Part shown: positions 11,561 through 45,990 of the stretch, in pieces
Numbering within the stretch: position 1 is the first letter of the stretch
How the letters are laid out: each line of letters opens with the position of its first letter
Assembly (NCBI GenBank): GCA_009760855.2
Contig: WPIO01000020.1
Location: 1,212,501-1,276,500 of the forward strand
Direction: 5' to 3'
DNA length: 64,000 nucleotides
From: Cristatella mucedo
Lineage: Eukaryota; Bryozoa; Phylactolaemata; Cristatellidae
Translations under genes and position numbers: made by a program
Notes under the pieces: generated by a model
The model's database searches: none
What the model was told of the DNA's origin: nothing
What the model saw: only the letters and a program-made list of their open reading frames with translations

Positions 11561-11705
11561 GACTTGAAGGTACTCGCTCTTCGTGACCAAGGTCGTGGGT
11601 TCGAATCTTGCAGTGGGTGATCCTTTATTGCCAACTGCAGCGGTGGTGATAGCCGTAAAAGGTTTTGTGCCGCTATAAAAAACTAGGCTGTTAAATCAGT
11701 TGACG
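11552..11705 (+). mobile_element. SINE2 copy
   Basis: Box B GTGGGTTCGAATCTTGCAG, then GTGATCCTTTATTGCC, a GTGATAGCCGTAAAAGG body and the GGCTGTTAAATCAGTTG end. It directly abuts the 5' truncation of the LINE B copy. Confidence 0.85.
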
Positions 11706-12786
11706 TACGATCAAACGTCAGGTGTGAAGAATTTAATCGCAATAATAGTATGCGTTAATAGCATTCTTACGCATTCCTTCAGGTCATCACAGAGGGGTTT
11801 GGTCGCGCTAGCCGCCCATTCCTCGTGGCGATGGCAACAACTCTCGAAACCCGTAACGGCTGCACATGCGGCCTAGGGCACGCTCTTACTTGGAAGGCGC
11901 GCGAAAGGTGACTTGCCGAGGGCTTTTATAGGCGGTTAGTAAGCCAATTTGCCCCAAAGCCAAAGGTGTGTGCATCGTACTGTGAAGCATCCCTAAAGGC
12001 TCCATGGACATTACGATACTAGTAACATTAAGCTTAAGGATCCTTGCAGCGAGCGCACGCTGCCGTTCGGTCTGATTTCTTTTGAGGCTACACAAAGTGG
12101 AGCCTTCCCTTGCAGATGCCGTAGATTTTGGACGTCGGACAGCCGAAGACACTTTGATTTCCAACGTGCCGCGTAGTGCTACGTATTTTCTCCAAGTGCG
12201 CATGCTCTAACGTAGATGTTTCTGCGCCAGTGCTAGTGCCTTGCAGCAAGCCTAAACGCAGACGCTTTTATTGCACCCGTCTGCTGGAGCCATTTGTTCA
12301 AGCGACGGGTATTACAGCGTCACTTCGGGATTGCATCGACCACATACTCCTCACCCAATCTGCGAGTGTGGCACGATGCAAACGCGTTAGCTAAAAAGAT
12401 AAACAATGGCTCGTACGAACAACTCATTTATTGCTCTACTAGTATCCACAATTGTCATCCTATCGTGTCCTCCGAAGCCGACTTATTGACGAGGGGTGAA
12501 CAACTGGGCGTCTGTCAAATCCAAATCAGAGCTCGACTTTCGCTCGCCGCCCGCGGGCGAACGCGATCTCGTGTCCAATCCAGATCCGGGCTCGACTCCC
12601 GCGAGCGCACGTGACTCTCAAAGCGAGCGAGTGAGTTTGCAGGTTAGCCGGCCGTTGGCTCATCCACGTCCAAGACGACATCCTGAGCTTCGCTCTGCAA
12701 GAATTCGCAGTCCTTTCAACTGATGCGATCGTGCTTCCGCACTTCCGTCGTCTGCTATATATTTGCGACACTCTCGAAAGGCTTCG

Positions 12787-12995
12787 TGCTGACACTGTGC
12801 ATGCTGCCACTAACCACATTTGCATGCTGACCCTGTGCATGTCACCCCTAACCATATTATTCATTTCGTTTGTTTTTCAAGCATGATTTTACTTACCATT
12901 CAATTGCATTTCACTTTACAGCAAATGTAAAGCGCCTAGAGAGAGATTAAGTTCTCTGAGGGCGCTTTATCAAGTGAATTATTATTATTATTATT
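12787..12995 (+). mobile_element. LINE A 3' end, A2 subtype
   Basis: Starts at GTGCTGACACTGTGCATGC and carries the A2 block (CATGATTTTACTTACCATTC, AATTGCATTTCACTTT). It ends with the complete hairpin AGCGCCTAGAGAGAGATTAAG... and (ATT)6. A 27-bp foldback starts 13 bp downstream. Confidence 0.88.
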
Positions 12996-13007
12996 CGCGG
13001 CGGCGGC

Positions 13008-13070
13008 GATATTACGCGAGGAAATGCGACGGCGATCGACGAGCGCCGTCGCATTTCCTCGAGTAATATC
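13008..13070. repeat. 27-bp inverted repeat (one mismatch), 9-nt loop
   Basis: Left arm 13008-13034 (GATATTACGCGAGG...) and right arm 13044-13070 (...CCTCGAGTAATATC) are complementary at 26 of 27 positions. The loop is ATCGACGAG. Confidence 0.9.
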
Positions 13071-14462
13071 AGCATTCGCAGTCGAGCATGCGGAGCGCGC
13101 GCGCGAACGACGACGGCGGCGCTTGTGGTTAGCGGTCAATGTTGTTGGGAGAGTGGGTAGGAAGTGCGAGTCGATACTCACGGCGTCCCGACTCTAGCGG
13201 CCGGGCTCTGACTGTATCCCGGTCTCCTGCATTTTGCGAACAGAAAGTGCACTGTCTGCACTTGCAGCACAGCGAGTGCGCGCATTCTCCTAGTTTTTAA
13301 GAGCCTCCGTTCGCACGCCGCGAGAACTAAGCGGTACGCGGCGAAGAGTTGCTCGCCTATAGAGCGCCAAAAGCCTGTGCGACTTTCGTTGCGCCTTCGT
13401 AAGCCGACAGTCTTCATTTCACTCAGCATTGGGAAGTGTCGAAAAGGAGGAGGAGGAGCAACGCCCTCTCGCGCGGCACAAGAGCGCAGTCCGCTCCGTC
13501 CGAAGTCCGCAACCGTCCCTTAGAGCTCGGCGAAAACCCCGTGCGACGTTCAGAGGCGTTCGGGGCTCTGAAAGCGTAGCCACCGACTCTCTTTCGCCGT
13601 GTACGACCATTTCGCACCGGTCGACGCAAGGTTTGCTTCTTCCAATTGAGCGGCAGCTCTTCGAGACCGGGCGGTAGGGAAAAACACCCAACCGGATGAG
13701 CAACCCCGGCGAGAATCTCCATCGCTGCGCTGTAAGAGTCAGCGTGGCAGCTGTGGCATAAAAGCCACCGCGATTCCTAAGCGAGTTGTCGATATATAAG
13801 CGTGCGGTTGAATTCGTGTTTCTCTAGTTTAACCAGGGAATACATTATTGGCGGAAGTTAACCCGGCTTCCGGTTGCTCCAACCGAGCAGGTCGCCTAAT
13901 GGCTTCTTCTAGCCGTCGGCTGGCAAAGTTTGGCAATTAACGGAGGCGCATTGTGCAATATGCTATGCTCAGAACGTAGCGTCTTGACGCTGGCATATCT
14001 GTTGAGATATGCTTTATGGCGGGTATGGACGCTTTTATCTTGACGAACGGTTTGACAATCCGTATTTATTGACGTACGTTATAGCGTGCACATGGATTTA
14101 CGAGCCTTCGATGTGACTGACCCATTGTTGTTACGAGGGAGATACGTCACAGCTTGAAAGGGCTGGACAACTGGACACAAGGCGCTCGGTGCTTGCGGCT
14201 CAGCTTTCCGTTGGCAGAGCCGCCGCCGCCGCCCAGCTCAGGCGCTGCAGTTAGGTGAGGGCTAGGTATAATACAATCGGTCGGCGCTTGCGGCTGAGCG
14301 GCGGGCGCTTTTTCCTCGCTGCACAGAAATCGTAGTTCTCGTAGAAATGCTGCCACGCAGCTGCTGCTGCTGCTGCTGCTTCGTGGCTCGAAGCTCCCCT
14401 TGGAGGCAGCAGCTACCGGAAGCTCGCGGCTCAGCAGCGCGGCCCGCGGGTGCGCTGCCCAG

Positions 14463-14592
14463 CTGGTTTGGCCTAGCGATTAAGGCGCTCGCCCCGACCG
14501 AGGCCGTGGGCTCAAGCCCCGCGGCGTAAGTGAAGCATCGGATAGAGATTGAGTTCTCCTAGGGCGCTATACAAGTGAATTATATTACTCCC
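14463..14592 (+). mobile_element. SINE1 copy (tRNA-like head, LINE A-like tail)
   Basis: TGGTTTGGCCTAGCGATTAA gives the box A region and GTGGGCTCAAGCCCC the box B region. The tail is GGATAGAGATTGAGTTCTCC TAGGGCGCT followed by ATACAAGTGAATTATATTA. The left stem is damaged (GAAGCATCGG). Confidence 0.85.
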
Positions 14593-14599
14593 AAGAAAG

Positions 14600-16730
14600 C
14601 TACGGGAGCACTCCCGGCGAGACCGGCGGCGAGGGGGCAGGGAGGGAGGGAACGCCGGGTCAATAAAGCCTGCCCTTTGACTCAGGTCACGCGGTGTGGG
14701 CGGCGAGAGGGAGCGAGGCTTCTCGCGGACGCTCGCGTGCCGCTGCCGAAGCCGTGGCTTCTCGCGCGCAATAAGAATTATAATAAATAATTAAGCAGTT
14801 AGAAAAAGGTAAACTTAGTTTATCCAGCGAATACTCATTTAGGAAGTGGCAGAAGAGCCTTGACGGTTTTCACACCGCTCGCAGGCGTAGATAAAGATGC
14901 AAAAGGTATCGACTGGTTGGAATGGACATTTGGTGGGAAACGAGCAAAAAAAGCTCGCTACTGTTCTGGGCCAGAGGGATGGCCTAGTTACCATTGCTTG
15001 TGTCGTCGGACTGAGGCGTCGGACTCACCGAACACGACCGATAGCTGCAGGCGTGCGACTGTGGCCACGAGTCCACGAGGCCGATAGCCAGTAGCCCGAG
15101 AGCGGTTAGTAAGAAATCAGGAGGCAGACCTCTCGTACGGAAATGGAGCTCGCTCAGAATCGTAGCTCAAGATGGGAAGAACGACAGCGGATGGATAAAG
15201 GACTGAAGGGACCGTCAGGTCAGACGTGCGACAATCGGCCAGCGTGAAGTATCCACGGAACGCCGTGCGACCGGCTGCCGGAAGTGGAGGATAAGCGTCG
15301 TGCGGAGTTTTTGAGCTGCTGCCTTCTGTTCAGACGCATAACTCGGTCTTTGTCTTTCGGAGCGTTAGGATTGAGGGTACGGAGTGAACCGAGTTAAAGT
15401 CGGGAGTCCGCGGATTTTGTCGCGCCCACCTGCCGACCCCGTGGGATCCAGTGTCGGGGCGGGTGCATAGACTAGGCCACGATAATAGCAGAGAAGAGCC
15501 AGAGAGGTGCTAGCTGCCGATTCGCCGCCAACTCGCTGGCCGCGACTGGCCCCGCCATTGCGATTTTCTGGGAATAATGCAGGTCTTGCAAATGCATAAA
15601 CGCTGCAATTAGCCGATCCAGAAAGTTTAGCCGGCCCACGAAGTACGAGCAGATAGATGCATGTGGTACACGCCAGGCGCTAAATTATATTGGAGAGAGA
15701 GAAACCAAATAAACTGTAGCGGCAGGGTTCCCATTTGGAACCCGCTTGTGGTTTCACATACACAGTGCGAACGTCAAGAACGACTGCTTTGGCTACACGT
15801 GCACGTTCCGGCAAAGTGGTGCATAGAAGAGTGGCGACCCCCAATACCTCAGTTACAAAGAATTACCTGCCGAAGGACTCGAACACACCACCTTGGTCGT
15901 GAGATGAGAGCTAAGGCTTACCAGCATTCATACTCTGGGGAGTTTTCTATGAATTCATAGAGTTGGTTTTGGTAAGCAATCGGTGGCCAACGATAGCAAA
16001 TCAATTCACAAAGCAAAGAGAGCTCGTGCGTTTTTGAGCTAGTCAATTACAATCGCCAGTTCCTCTGACAGTCACAGCAGACGTAATTAGGTGCACAAGT
16101 ATGCACACACAGGCCTGCTCCAAAGATTCAGTGATTAAGGTCAAATGTCTGTGAACTCCGAGCATCAGCAGCTGCGGTACCACTCGAACGAACAACATCT
16201 ACACACCGTTTAACCGCTTTCAAGTTGCTCGTGGCAATGCACGTGCTCAAGCGCAGGCGTCCGTGCTTGAGACAAGTGGAGAGCACTACACCCGAGCGTT
16301 GAGACTGCGCGAATACTTGAAAGCTTGAGCACCAAACTCGTGCTCCACCCGAGGCTACCTATGATAACGCTCTGCCTAAGTCGTGCAGCTAATGCACCCT
16401 CTGGTCGCCGACCTCTCAGATGGAATGATTTTGGCTAGGCGCCCAACGTGCGCTTGAAAATATGCAGGCAAAATTGCACAGTGGACATCTAAGGCTGAGG
16501 CTCTGAAGGCTCGGCTTTGTGCCGAAAGACCTGCAGTCGCGATAGCTCAAGTGTTCGAGCGCTGAACCGGTAAAGCACAGGTCGCGGGATTGCCCCCTGC
16601 TAGAGGCAAAAAACCTTGCTGGGCACTTTATCCCACGGACAGCCTTCGGTCGATTTGCATTTTGAAATGACAAGTGCACTGCAAGTGCAAGTGCTTCCTC
16701 GATCGACCAGGTTCTAGGCAGCGCTGCCGG
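14600..16730. other. No gene recognised
   Basis: No supported exon or repeat family. A possible acceptor on the minus strand near 14319 (TTTCTGTGCAG) is the only feature that might matter, as a candidate terminal exon for the LRRC23 gene. I could not support it. Confidence 0.35.
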
Positions 16731-16734
16731 AAGA

Positions 16735-16793
16735 GAGTGAGAGAGAGGCAGACAGAGACAGAGACAGAGACAGAGACAGACAGAGACAGAGAC

Positions 16794-16874
<81 letters not shown>

Positions 16875-16909
16875 GAGAGAGACACACACACACACAGAGG
16901 GAGAGACAA

Positions 16910-16970
<61 letters not shown>

Positions 16971-17026
16971 CAGACAGATAGAAAGAGACAGAAAGAGAGA
17001 GAGAGAGAAAGAGAGAGAGAGGGAGA
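16735..17026. repeat. (GA)n / (GACA)n compound microsatellite
   Basis: GACAGA units grade into long GA runs, with a short (CA)n island near 16882-16896. It lies about 230 bp beyond the last LRRC23 exon found. Confidence 0.95.
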
Positions 17027-17255
17027 TTTTGAAGGCATGCGGCTTACTGTCTGCCGACGCTGGTGTCGCTACACGCTGCAGGTACTTATGGCAGTCCTGT
17101 AGGGATGGCAAGCACGATTCGGCATTATGATTGTCATTATAGCACACTCAGCCGTCGGTGAACGGCCAAGCAGCAGAGGACAAAAGCAGCCGGACAAGGA
17201 GAAGGAAGAGAAGGAGGAGCGGGAGGGGAGGAGGAGCAACAGCAGCAGCTGTTAC

Positions 17256-39139
<21,884 letters not shown>

Positions 39140-39666
39140 TCTACCGCGCCACACGCACCGTTGAAAGTACCACGCTTGCGGTAGCTTGGCAACAGCTCTC
39201 GGCACTGGTCAGCTCTTTTGTACAGGAGAGTGCGAAGCATCATAACTCAGCAATTGCATTCTATGTTATTATCTGTCCATATACTTCCAAGTGAGAATTT
39301 TATTGGCCCAAATCGCAGCAGTAGCAGTCGCGAAGGCCGCGGGCGTGCAATCGAGCACAGCCAGGAAGTCAAGACGATGGTATCCGGGACGCCGCCAAAT
39401 CGCGTGCTTGTGTGCGGCGTCCCAGTCGCGAGATATGGCCGACCGAGCTACATAACGCCATGTTTGCATGAATAAGCATTGCTTTAAAAAAAAATACGAC
39501 AAACTTGAATGCGTTTTCAGCTCGAGGAAGCGCCTGCCAACTTCAGGAACGCGCACGCCGCTGCAGTCGTCCGGGGAGAGCTCCGCACGCTCTGGCCGAG
39601 TCGCGCGCGCTCGCGTGTCGTTGCATACATAATTTATTTCACCTCACCTCAATACTTTCCGAGTTG

Positions 39667-39668
<2 letters not shown>

Positions 39669-39712
<44 letters not shown>
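39669..39712. repeat. (GA)n microsatellite
   Basis: About 22 GA units roughly 530 bp upstream of the LRRC23 start codon. Confidence 0.95.
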
Positions 39713-39714
<2 letters not shown>

Positions 39715-40154
39715 AATTTTCCAGCGGACGGGACCGCCGCTTATCCTGAATCGTGTTACCGGTTTTCGTGGAGGCATCGGTATCGCAGGGGTACGCGATA
39801 ACCTCGTGGACGCCTCCAGCCATGCTCAGGTCAATCTGACACTAGCTTCGCGCATCGTGGATTACGCTATGCCAAACCATTTGTGATGAATGCGAAGCTA
39901 CGAGTGATGTAAGATTGTAGATATAAACGGCTGTCGGTCACGTGGGGAGCCCTTACAGTATAGGATATCTCGGGGCTCAGTTTTAAGCCCACTTCTTTTC
40001 GTTTTCTTTAACTCTGCGCCAGGCCGATATCGTCACCAAACACGATGTCGGCTTTCCTTTCTACGCCTACGACACTCGGCTTCACTTATCATTCGACCCT
40101 AATAGGACTCGCCCCTCAGCCTCACTCACTTCCCCTGCTGCCTACATTGACAGA

Positions 40155-40230
40155 CTAAAAATAATAATAATACATTTTATAGCGCCTTTATACAACTTAA
40201 TCTCTTTCTAGGCACTTTACATTTGCACTT
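40155..40230 (-). mobile_element. LINE A extreme 3' tail
   Basis: AATAATAATACATTTTATAG CGCC, then AACTTAATCTCTTTCTAGGC ACTTTACATTTGC; the hairpin is partly degraded. Confidence 0.8.
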
Positions 40231-40354
40231 GGATGACCGCTAACTTTCTGAAGCGTAAACCTGTAGGTTGGTCTTACCATTATTGTGTTACATTACATTA
40301 CATCATTTGTCATGAGCAAACCTAGGGTCAGCCTCCCCCCTGGGTCTTAGCACA

Positions 40355-40528
40355 GAGGGTGAGCCACGATGGCACACTAAGTAAGGCGGTTGCTTTTCAC
40401 GACCTCGATCCAGTAGTCGTGGGTTCAAATCCTGCAGTAGGCGATCCTTTATTGCCACTGCAAGAAGCAGTAATAGCCGTAAAGGCTCTTCTGTCACTAT
40501 ACAAAAGAGGCTGCTAAATCAGCTTGTA
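40355..40528 (+). mobile_element. SINE2 copy with full head
   Basis: Box A region TGGCACACTAAGTAAGGCGG, box B GTGGGTTCAAATCCTGCAG, then GCGATCCTTTATTGCC, the AGTAATAGCCGTAAAGG body and AAAAGAGGCTGCTAAATCAG. Runs directly into (TG)n. Confidence 0.92.
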
Positions 40529-40531
40529 TTT

Positions 40532-40555
40532 TGTGTGTGTGTGTGTGTGTGTGTG

Positions 40556-40599
<44 letters not shown>

Positions 40600-40617
40600 C
40601 TCGCGCGTGTGTGTGTA
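40532..40617. repeat. (TG)n microsatellite at SINE2 3' end
   Basis: TG runs with one GAGAG interruption and a GCGCGCGC block. Confidence 0.95.
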
Positions 40618-41529
40618 ATCTAACAAAGCTGTGCACTAACTGCATCCCGTCGAAAGGCCGAGTAGCTGGCCAGTCGGCGGAATCTGAGCTGTAGCCACCA
40701 GGGCTGACTTGAGGCACCGTAGCACTGTGGCTATGGTCAGTGCGAATGGGAAGCGCTGGGCTTGCAGTCCCCTTGTCTGGGTCGCGGGGATGCACTCCGA
40801 ACGTGCATGTGCATGCCTGGGCCGCCACTGAGATATCCGTAGGCCCTGCTTGCAGCTGGCACCGCACTGGGAATAGCCTGTCATTCAACTAAGTGACGGA
40901 TTTCTGTTGCCCCATCTTTGGACACAAAGTGCGTTTTCCTAATCCTAATCACACCAAAAGTAAATAGAAAATAGCTTATTTTCTGCAAAGGACGTCTGCT
41001 TCCGGTGTCAGAACGGTGATATTTTGAAATTCTCGGGTTTCGCTGGTAGACGTGATCCAGCCGTCGGGTGTGGCTGTGCATGCTACCAACTGAAACCGAC
41101 TGGCCACCACAGCGGCAGCAACTTCAGCATAGTGGACCCTTTAAAGCGTCGGCCTGGCGAAAGCGCTCCTCTTATCGTGTATCCGAACATGCCTTCATCC
41201 GTCGCCCTCTAGTGCCCTGGGCTCTTTTTACCCACCCCTCCGGAGAGAGGGATCAGTCGTCTATAGGAGAGAGAGCAGCAGCAAGTCAGACATCGAGACG
41301 CACATATTTCAGATCCAGATTCCAAATTTGCCGGTGCGGCCGAGGTGAGTAAGCCATAAATCTTCAACCAGAAGGACCTCAACGATCTGATTAGAGACCC
41401 TGGTATAACGAGCCCAACGCTTAGCTTCCGACATCTAGGCTCTTGGAATGGAACTTTCTGGATGGCCACAGCGGACCGAGTTCTCTGCAGACAAGACCAA
41501 TAAGCGGCCGTAGGCCCTGGGACGGTGCC

Positions 41530-41770
41530 GACGCGGCCACCGCGACGCTGATGCCACCACGACGCGGCCACCACGACGCTGATGCCACCACGACGCGGCC
41601 ACCACGACGCGGCCACCACGACGCGGCCACCACGACGCGGCCACCACGACGCTGATGCCACCACGACGCTGATGCCACCACGACGCTGATGCCACCACGA
41701 CGCTGATGCCACCACGACGCTGATGCCACCACGACGCTGATGCCACCACGACGCTGATGCCACCACGACG
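41530..41770. repeat. Two-unit minisatellite (14 bp and 17 bp)
   Basis: Units GACGCGGCCACCAC (14 bp) and GACGCTGATGCCACCAC (17 bp) are interspersed: they alternate at the left, then a run of 14-bp units, then a run of seven or more 17-bp units. The first unit has a CCGC variant end. Long open frames across it on both strands arise from the repeat. Confidence 0.95.
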
Positions 41771-42392
41771 CGCTTCAAGTAAGCAAGCCTCGTCAAAAAG
41801 TCTGTCAGGGCTCTAGACACTGAGTCAGCAGCTTTCCTGAACCTCCAGCATGTTCTTACACAGCTAATGGTGGCAGCAGGTGGGACCATAGATACAGAAG
41901 ATCATAGTGCGACGAATTCGCCAAGAAGCTGAAAGAGGAGAGGGAATGCTACTCCAGCCATGCCGCTGCAGCGGTTCTTGGCATTCCGGGTAGTCGCACG
42001 GAAATCAGCTGGAACAGCTGTGAGCAGCTGGTTCAGGCTCTCATAAAGAGCTATGTCGAAATGGAACGCAGAATGTCCCTGTAAGTCCACATCGTTGATG
42101 CTCAGCTTGACTAATGCAAAGGGAGAACATGGCAGCTTACTCGGAGAAGCAAGGCGTTCGATTTCACCAGGATATAATGGGCTGTGGATGGCGTTATTAA
42201 AGACGGTATAATGAAGACATACGGTTGTGCATTATGTTTGGAGCTTCTTCGACAAAGGGATTTGCAGTATTTCCTAAGACTTCAAAATTAATACAGGTTA
42301 ACTTTTATTCACTTGCTGTTCTTTATGGCTAAATGTGAACCGCACGTCAGGTTTCTCATCGGAAGTGGATAATTCAAATTAATCATTGCCGA

Positions 42393-42535
42393 GCCGGATT
42401 AATCCAGAGGTTAAGGTGCTCGCTCCGACCAAGGTCTGGCTGAGGTCGTGGGCTCGATCCCTGAGGCATATGCGAAGCGCTTGAATAAAAATTAAGTTCT
42501 CTTGGGCGCTATGCAAATGACTTATATTTTTTAAT
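42393..42535 (+). mobile_element. SINE1 copy
   Basis: CAGAGGTTAAGGTGCTCGCT, CCGACCAAGGTCTGGCTGAG, box B GTGGGCTCGATCCC, GAAGCGCTTGAATAAAAATT AAGTTCTCTTGGGCGCT, tail ATGCAAATGACTTATATTT. Confidence 0.92.
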
Positions 42536-42694
42536 CATTGTCCTGGTCACAAAAGCAAAGCTTTTGGAAAATAATGGCTATTTTCTATACTTCTGAGGCA
42601 TAAACAATAGGAAATAAAATTTATTACTAAGGGACAAAAAAACGTGATATGCAGTGCATTATTCAAAAGGTATCCATCCTCGCTCAAACGCAGT

Positions 42695-43240
42695 GCAGTT
42701 TATCTCCATATGTAACCCTACAAAGCCACAAAGACTAAGTGGGTGTTACGCAGGAGAGTTTTCAATAGCGAACTAAAAGTCTCAGCGGCTAATTGTACTC
42801 ATGCGGTGGCCAACAGGTTTATTCTCACTCAGAAAAAGAGACAGCGAGAAGCATAGCTAAGTCAGGAGAGCAGTCAAAAAAAGTGAATAGTATGGAAGTA
42901 GCAGCTCAGGATGGCTGGAATGTGATGCGCCACAGTCACCAGCGAGAGGCACTCCGTTGCTAAAGAATTGTGGAAGTGAGTTCCCACAGTCTAGAGTCTG
43001 CAGAGCAAAAGCGTCTGTTACCAACGGTCTTTAAGCGTAGGAACGGAGCACCTAATGTATTGTCTATAGAGGACCTGAGGGCACGAGGAGGCTCAAATTG
43101 GCCACCAACTCAGCTTAGGTATGAAGGAGCCAAGCGATGACAGGCCTTACGGGTAAGGAGTTCACTCTGCATCGATTGATCGACCATCGAAGCCATCGAA
43201 GCTCCTTCAGCAAAGGAGACGCACGGCTGAACCTCTTCGA
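42695..43240 (-). mobile_element. LINE B 3' portion, diverged
   Basis: Complement of the LINE B 3' end (TGGGTGTTACGCAGGAGAG) through to the reverse transcriptase remnant (minus strand SPLLKELRWLRWSINRC). Same extent as the copy at 11026. Confidence 0.85.
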
Positions 43241-44151
43241 TTTGTCAGCTAGCTTTGCGAGGCCGTATTCTATCCCAAGCCGGTCGGAAGTACAGTACAG
43301 CTTACATCGCGTCCGTACCCGCCCGTCGCCATCGCTCCCATCCGTCGCATTCCAATGCAGCCCGTCCACTCCTCTCCTCGACCACACTCAAGCTATATAA
43401 AATCGCTGTTTGCAAAATCCCGCCGCCGCTCCCGTCCGCCGCTCCGCCCATCCCCCCCGCACCGATTCGTTCGTCTTCCTCTATCCGTCCAGCCAAAATA
43501 TGCTGCAAATAAAGGATACAGGATACAGACGAAAAACGTTACACGGGTTCAACTCGTGAAAGCGTTCGAGAGTACCTACAACCAAACTATTGCATAGCAA
43601 ACGCGTACTTGTAAACGAACGCCTGTACTGCTGCTACGCTGGGCTTGCTTTTTGCAGGCTAAACGTGCGCTGTGAGTCACGAACGCGTGCGGTCGAAACA
43701 GTCCACGTTCTAAAACGTGTATAAAGAGAGCCACCAGACACACGGCTTTGGAGGAGCAAAGTTTCCAGGTGTAAAACACTTATTCACTAGTGCGTAATAA
43801 ATAGTTCTCTTATTTCCTTTTGACATTTTATCCCCCTAAGGCGGGATGATTACATATTTCTACGATTTGAAAAAATTCTTGCATTCTGCTTCTGCTTTTG
43901 AAGATTCGTGAGAGCGTGTACGATGCGCGACCCTTCTTTTTATATACTGAATGCGATTTTCTGCGATTGCTCAGTAATGAATCTGCTGCACAAGTCATTG
44001 CTGGGAAAAGCATTCGCTCACCAGATTGCTAATTTAATATTGGTTTTCTACATGAGCCAAATAATGACTGCCGAGATATTTATTGCGGTACCTGAATTAT
44101 AATGGCTCAGAACCGGCAATGATTCAATATACGGTTAGGCGGTACAAAATA

Positions 44152-44870
44152 ATAATGATAATATAAGGTCGCTTGTACAGCGCTTTAAGAGAACTGAACC
44201 TCTATCCACCCACAGCAGCATGTACAAGCAAGCAAGTACTCTGCTTAGGCCACGTGCTAAACCAACGTGAAGAAACTCGTGGGCGCCGGTTAGTAATACC
44301 TCCAGCTAGTAACACGCATTCAATCGTGTACAGATAAGCACGCATAGCACACCTGAACCAAGAAAGTCAATTTCACTTAAACGAAGGGAGAGCTGACAGA
44401 GACGAATGCGTCTTTAACTGAGACTTGAAAGATGAAAAGCCATTGCGTGCAGTGAGTGACCTTGACCTGCGTGTAAGTGACCCTAACCTCAAACGAGCTT
44501 CTGACTTTCGGTGCATATGAACTGAAGGCTCGGATCGCCAGAAGACTTCGATTTATTTCGTGGGTGAGCTACAAGACAAGATGCTGAGGAGTTGGTCGTG
44601 CAAGAGCGCACCGGAGCAGAGATCAAGGTCGTGGATAGGTGTATGCCGATGCAAGCGACTGAACTGTGACCTGTAAGCCACCCTGAGGATCTTGAAATGG
44701 ATTCGATGCTTGATAGGGAGCCAGAGAAGCTCTCAGACACGGCGGATGAGGCAGCTACACCATTGACGACATTGACCCGACCCGAGTCGGTCGATGAGCC
44801 TTGCACTGAGAGCTGCAGACGTGCTGGCCCGAAAAATCTGCGAGTTGTACAAAATCGCGGCCAGAAGAAC
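44152..44870 (-). mobile_element. LINE A-related copy, old
   Basis: Minus strand gives WLPIKHRIHFKILRVAYRS in one frame and IRAFSSYAPKVRSSF in another, the same order as LINE A. The 3' end is an AATAATGATAAT tail with a degenerate hairpin (CAGCGCTTTAAGAGAACTGA ACCTCTATCC). It is diverged enough to be a separate subfamily. Confidence 0.7.
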
Positions 44871-45916
44871 AGGGCAAGATTAATATGAGGAAACAGTAAA
44901 TGTGCTAGATTGTGCATGCTGCCACCTCGGTCGGACTACTAGGTGCTGAGTAGCATGTACAATTAACGTGTTTGGCGGTTTCACATGGGTTCGGAAACAG
45001 TTGCGGTTTTCGAAGGATAGTCTTTGGTAGCATAATCAGAAGACGGTGAAGTAAGGTTTTGGATGTGCGAGATACACCTCTCTAGAAAAATGCATCTTAA
45101 CAACTGTGTCGGATGCTAGTTTGGGAATATTCAAGGTTTGAGACTTCTTGTTTTGCACATGCACATAAACAGGCCAGACCTGGTTTGAGAGCATACGAGA
45201 AATCACTAGTGCAGTCAGAGTAAGAAACCAGCTCTCTACGTTTCTTGATGAAAAAAGAGCCACAGAGCACTACAACGCTGCTTTAGAAGTCATGGCAAAC
45301 ACATGAGATGCTCAACCGCGGTGACCTGCATGGGTTACAATGTGCTCCCTGAAATTACAAAACGGTAGTTTAATATAGTGTAAGTATTTAGCAAACTGAG
45401 ATAGTTAAAACCTAGGACACAATTTAAAAAATTATTTAATTCCTCGTTTACCAGAAAATGATGTTCGATTTTTTCTTTCCACCGCGTCATCGAATTTTAG
45501 CATCTCTTCGAACCATATCAAACCTAGGTTGTGAATGCTCAAATTAGCATGCATGCTGACGAAATGCCCAACACGGTTGGTGAAATAACTTTTTTAGAGT
45601 CGGATACTACATGCACCTAGTAAATCCTACTTCGCAGTGCTCCGACGGTACTAGAAAAGAATATCTGTTGAGAAAGGTGACCATATCGGTAGCCGGAAAT
45701 TGCCCCAGTTACTACAAAACAGGGTCATTTCGCATATTTTTTACCTGGTAAGATAACTTGGTTGATAGCATGTCCGATTTGTTACCAGTACTGCTAACTC
45801 ATGCAAATCATATGCTCAGGTGAAATTTCTTTGGCCTGCAGTCCATGAAAAATCTATTTTATCAAAGATTTTAAGTTGATTCCCATTAGTTCGTACATTT
45901 TTCGGGCCAGGACTGA

Positions 45917-45925
<9 letters not shown>

Positions 45926-45961
<36 letters not shown>

Positions 45962-45990
45962 TGTGTGTGCGTGCATGCGTGCGAGTGTGT
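45926..45990. repeat. (TG)n microsatellite
   Basis: ATAT followed by TG units with GCG variants. Confidence 0.9.

Noticed and set aside
16416-17147. Long Ser/Leu-rich and Arg/Glu-rich open frames
   Set aside because: They are translations of the (GA)n microsatellite; the same effect occurs at 19.6, 25.8, 26.7, 29.2, 49.9 and 63.7 kb.
41209-41889. 226-residue open frame with repeated VVASASWWHQRRGG
   Set aside because: Product of the 14/17-bp minisatellite; other frames are equally open and there is no independent coding evidence.
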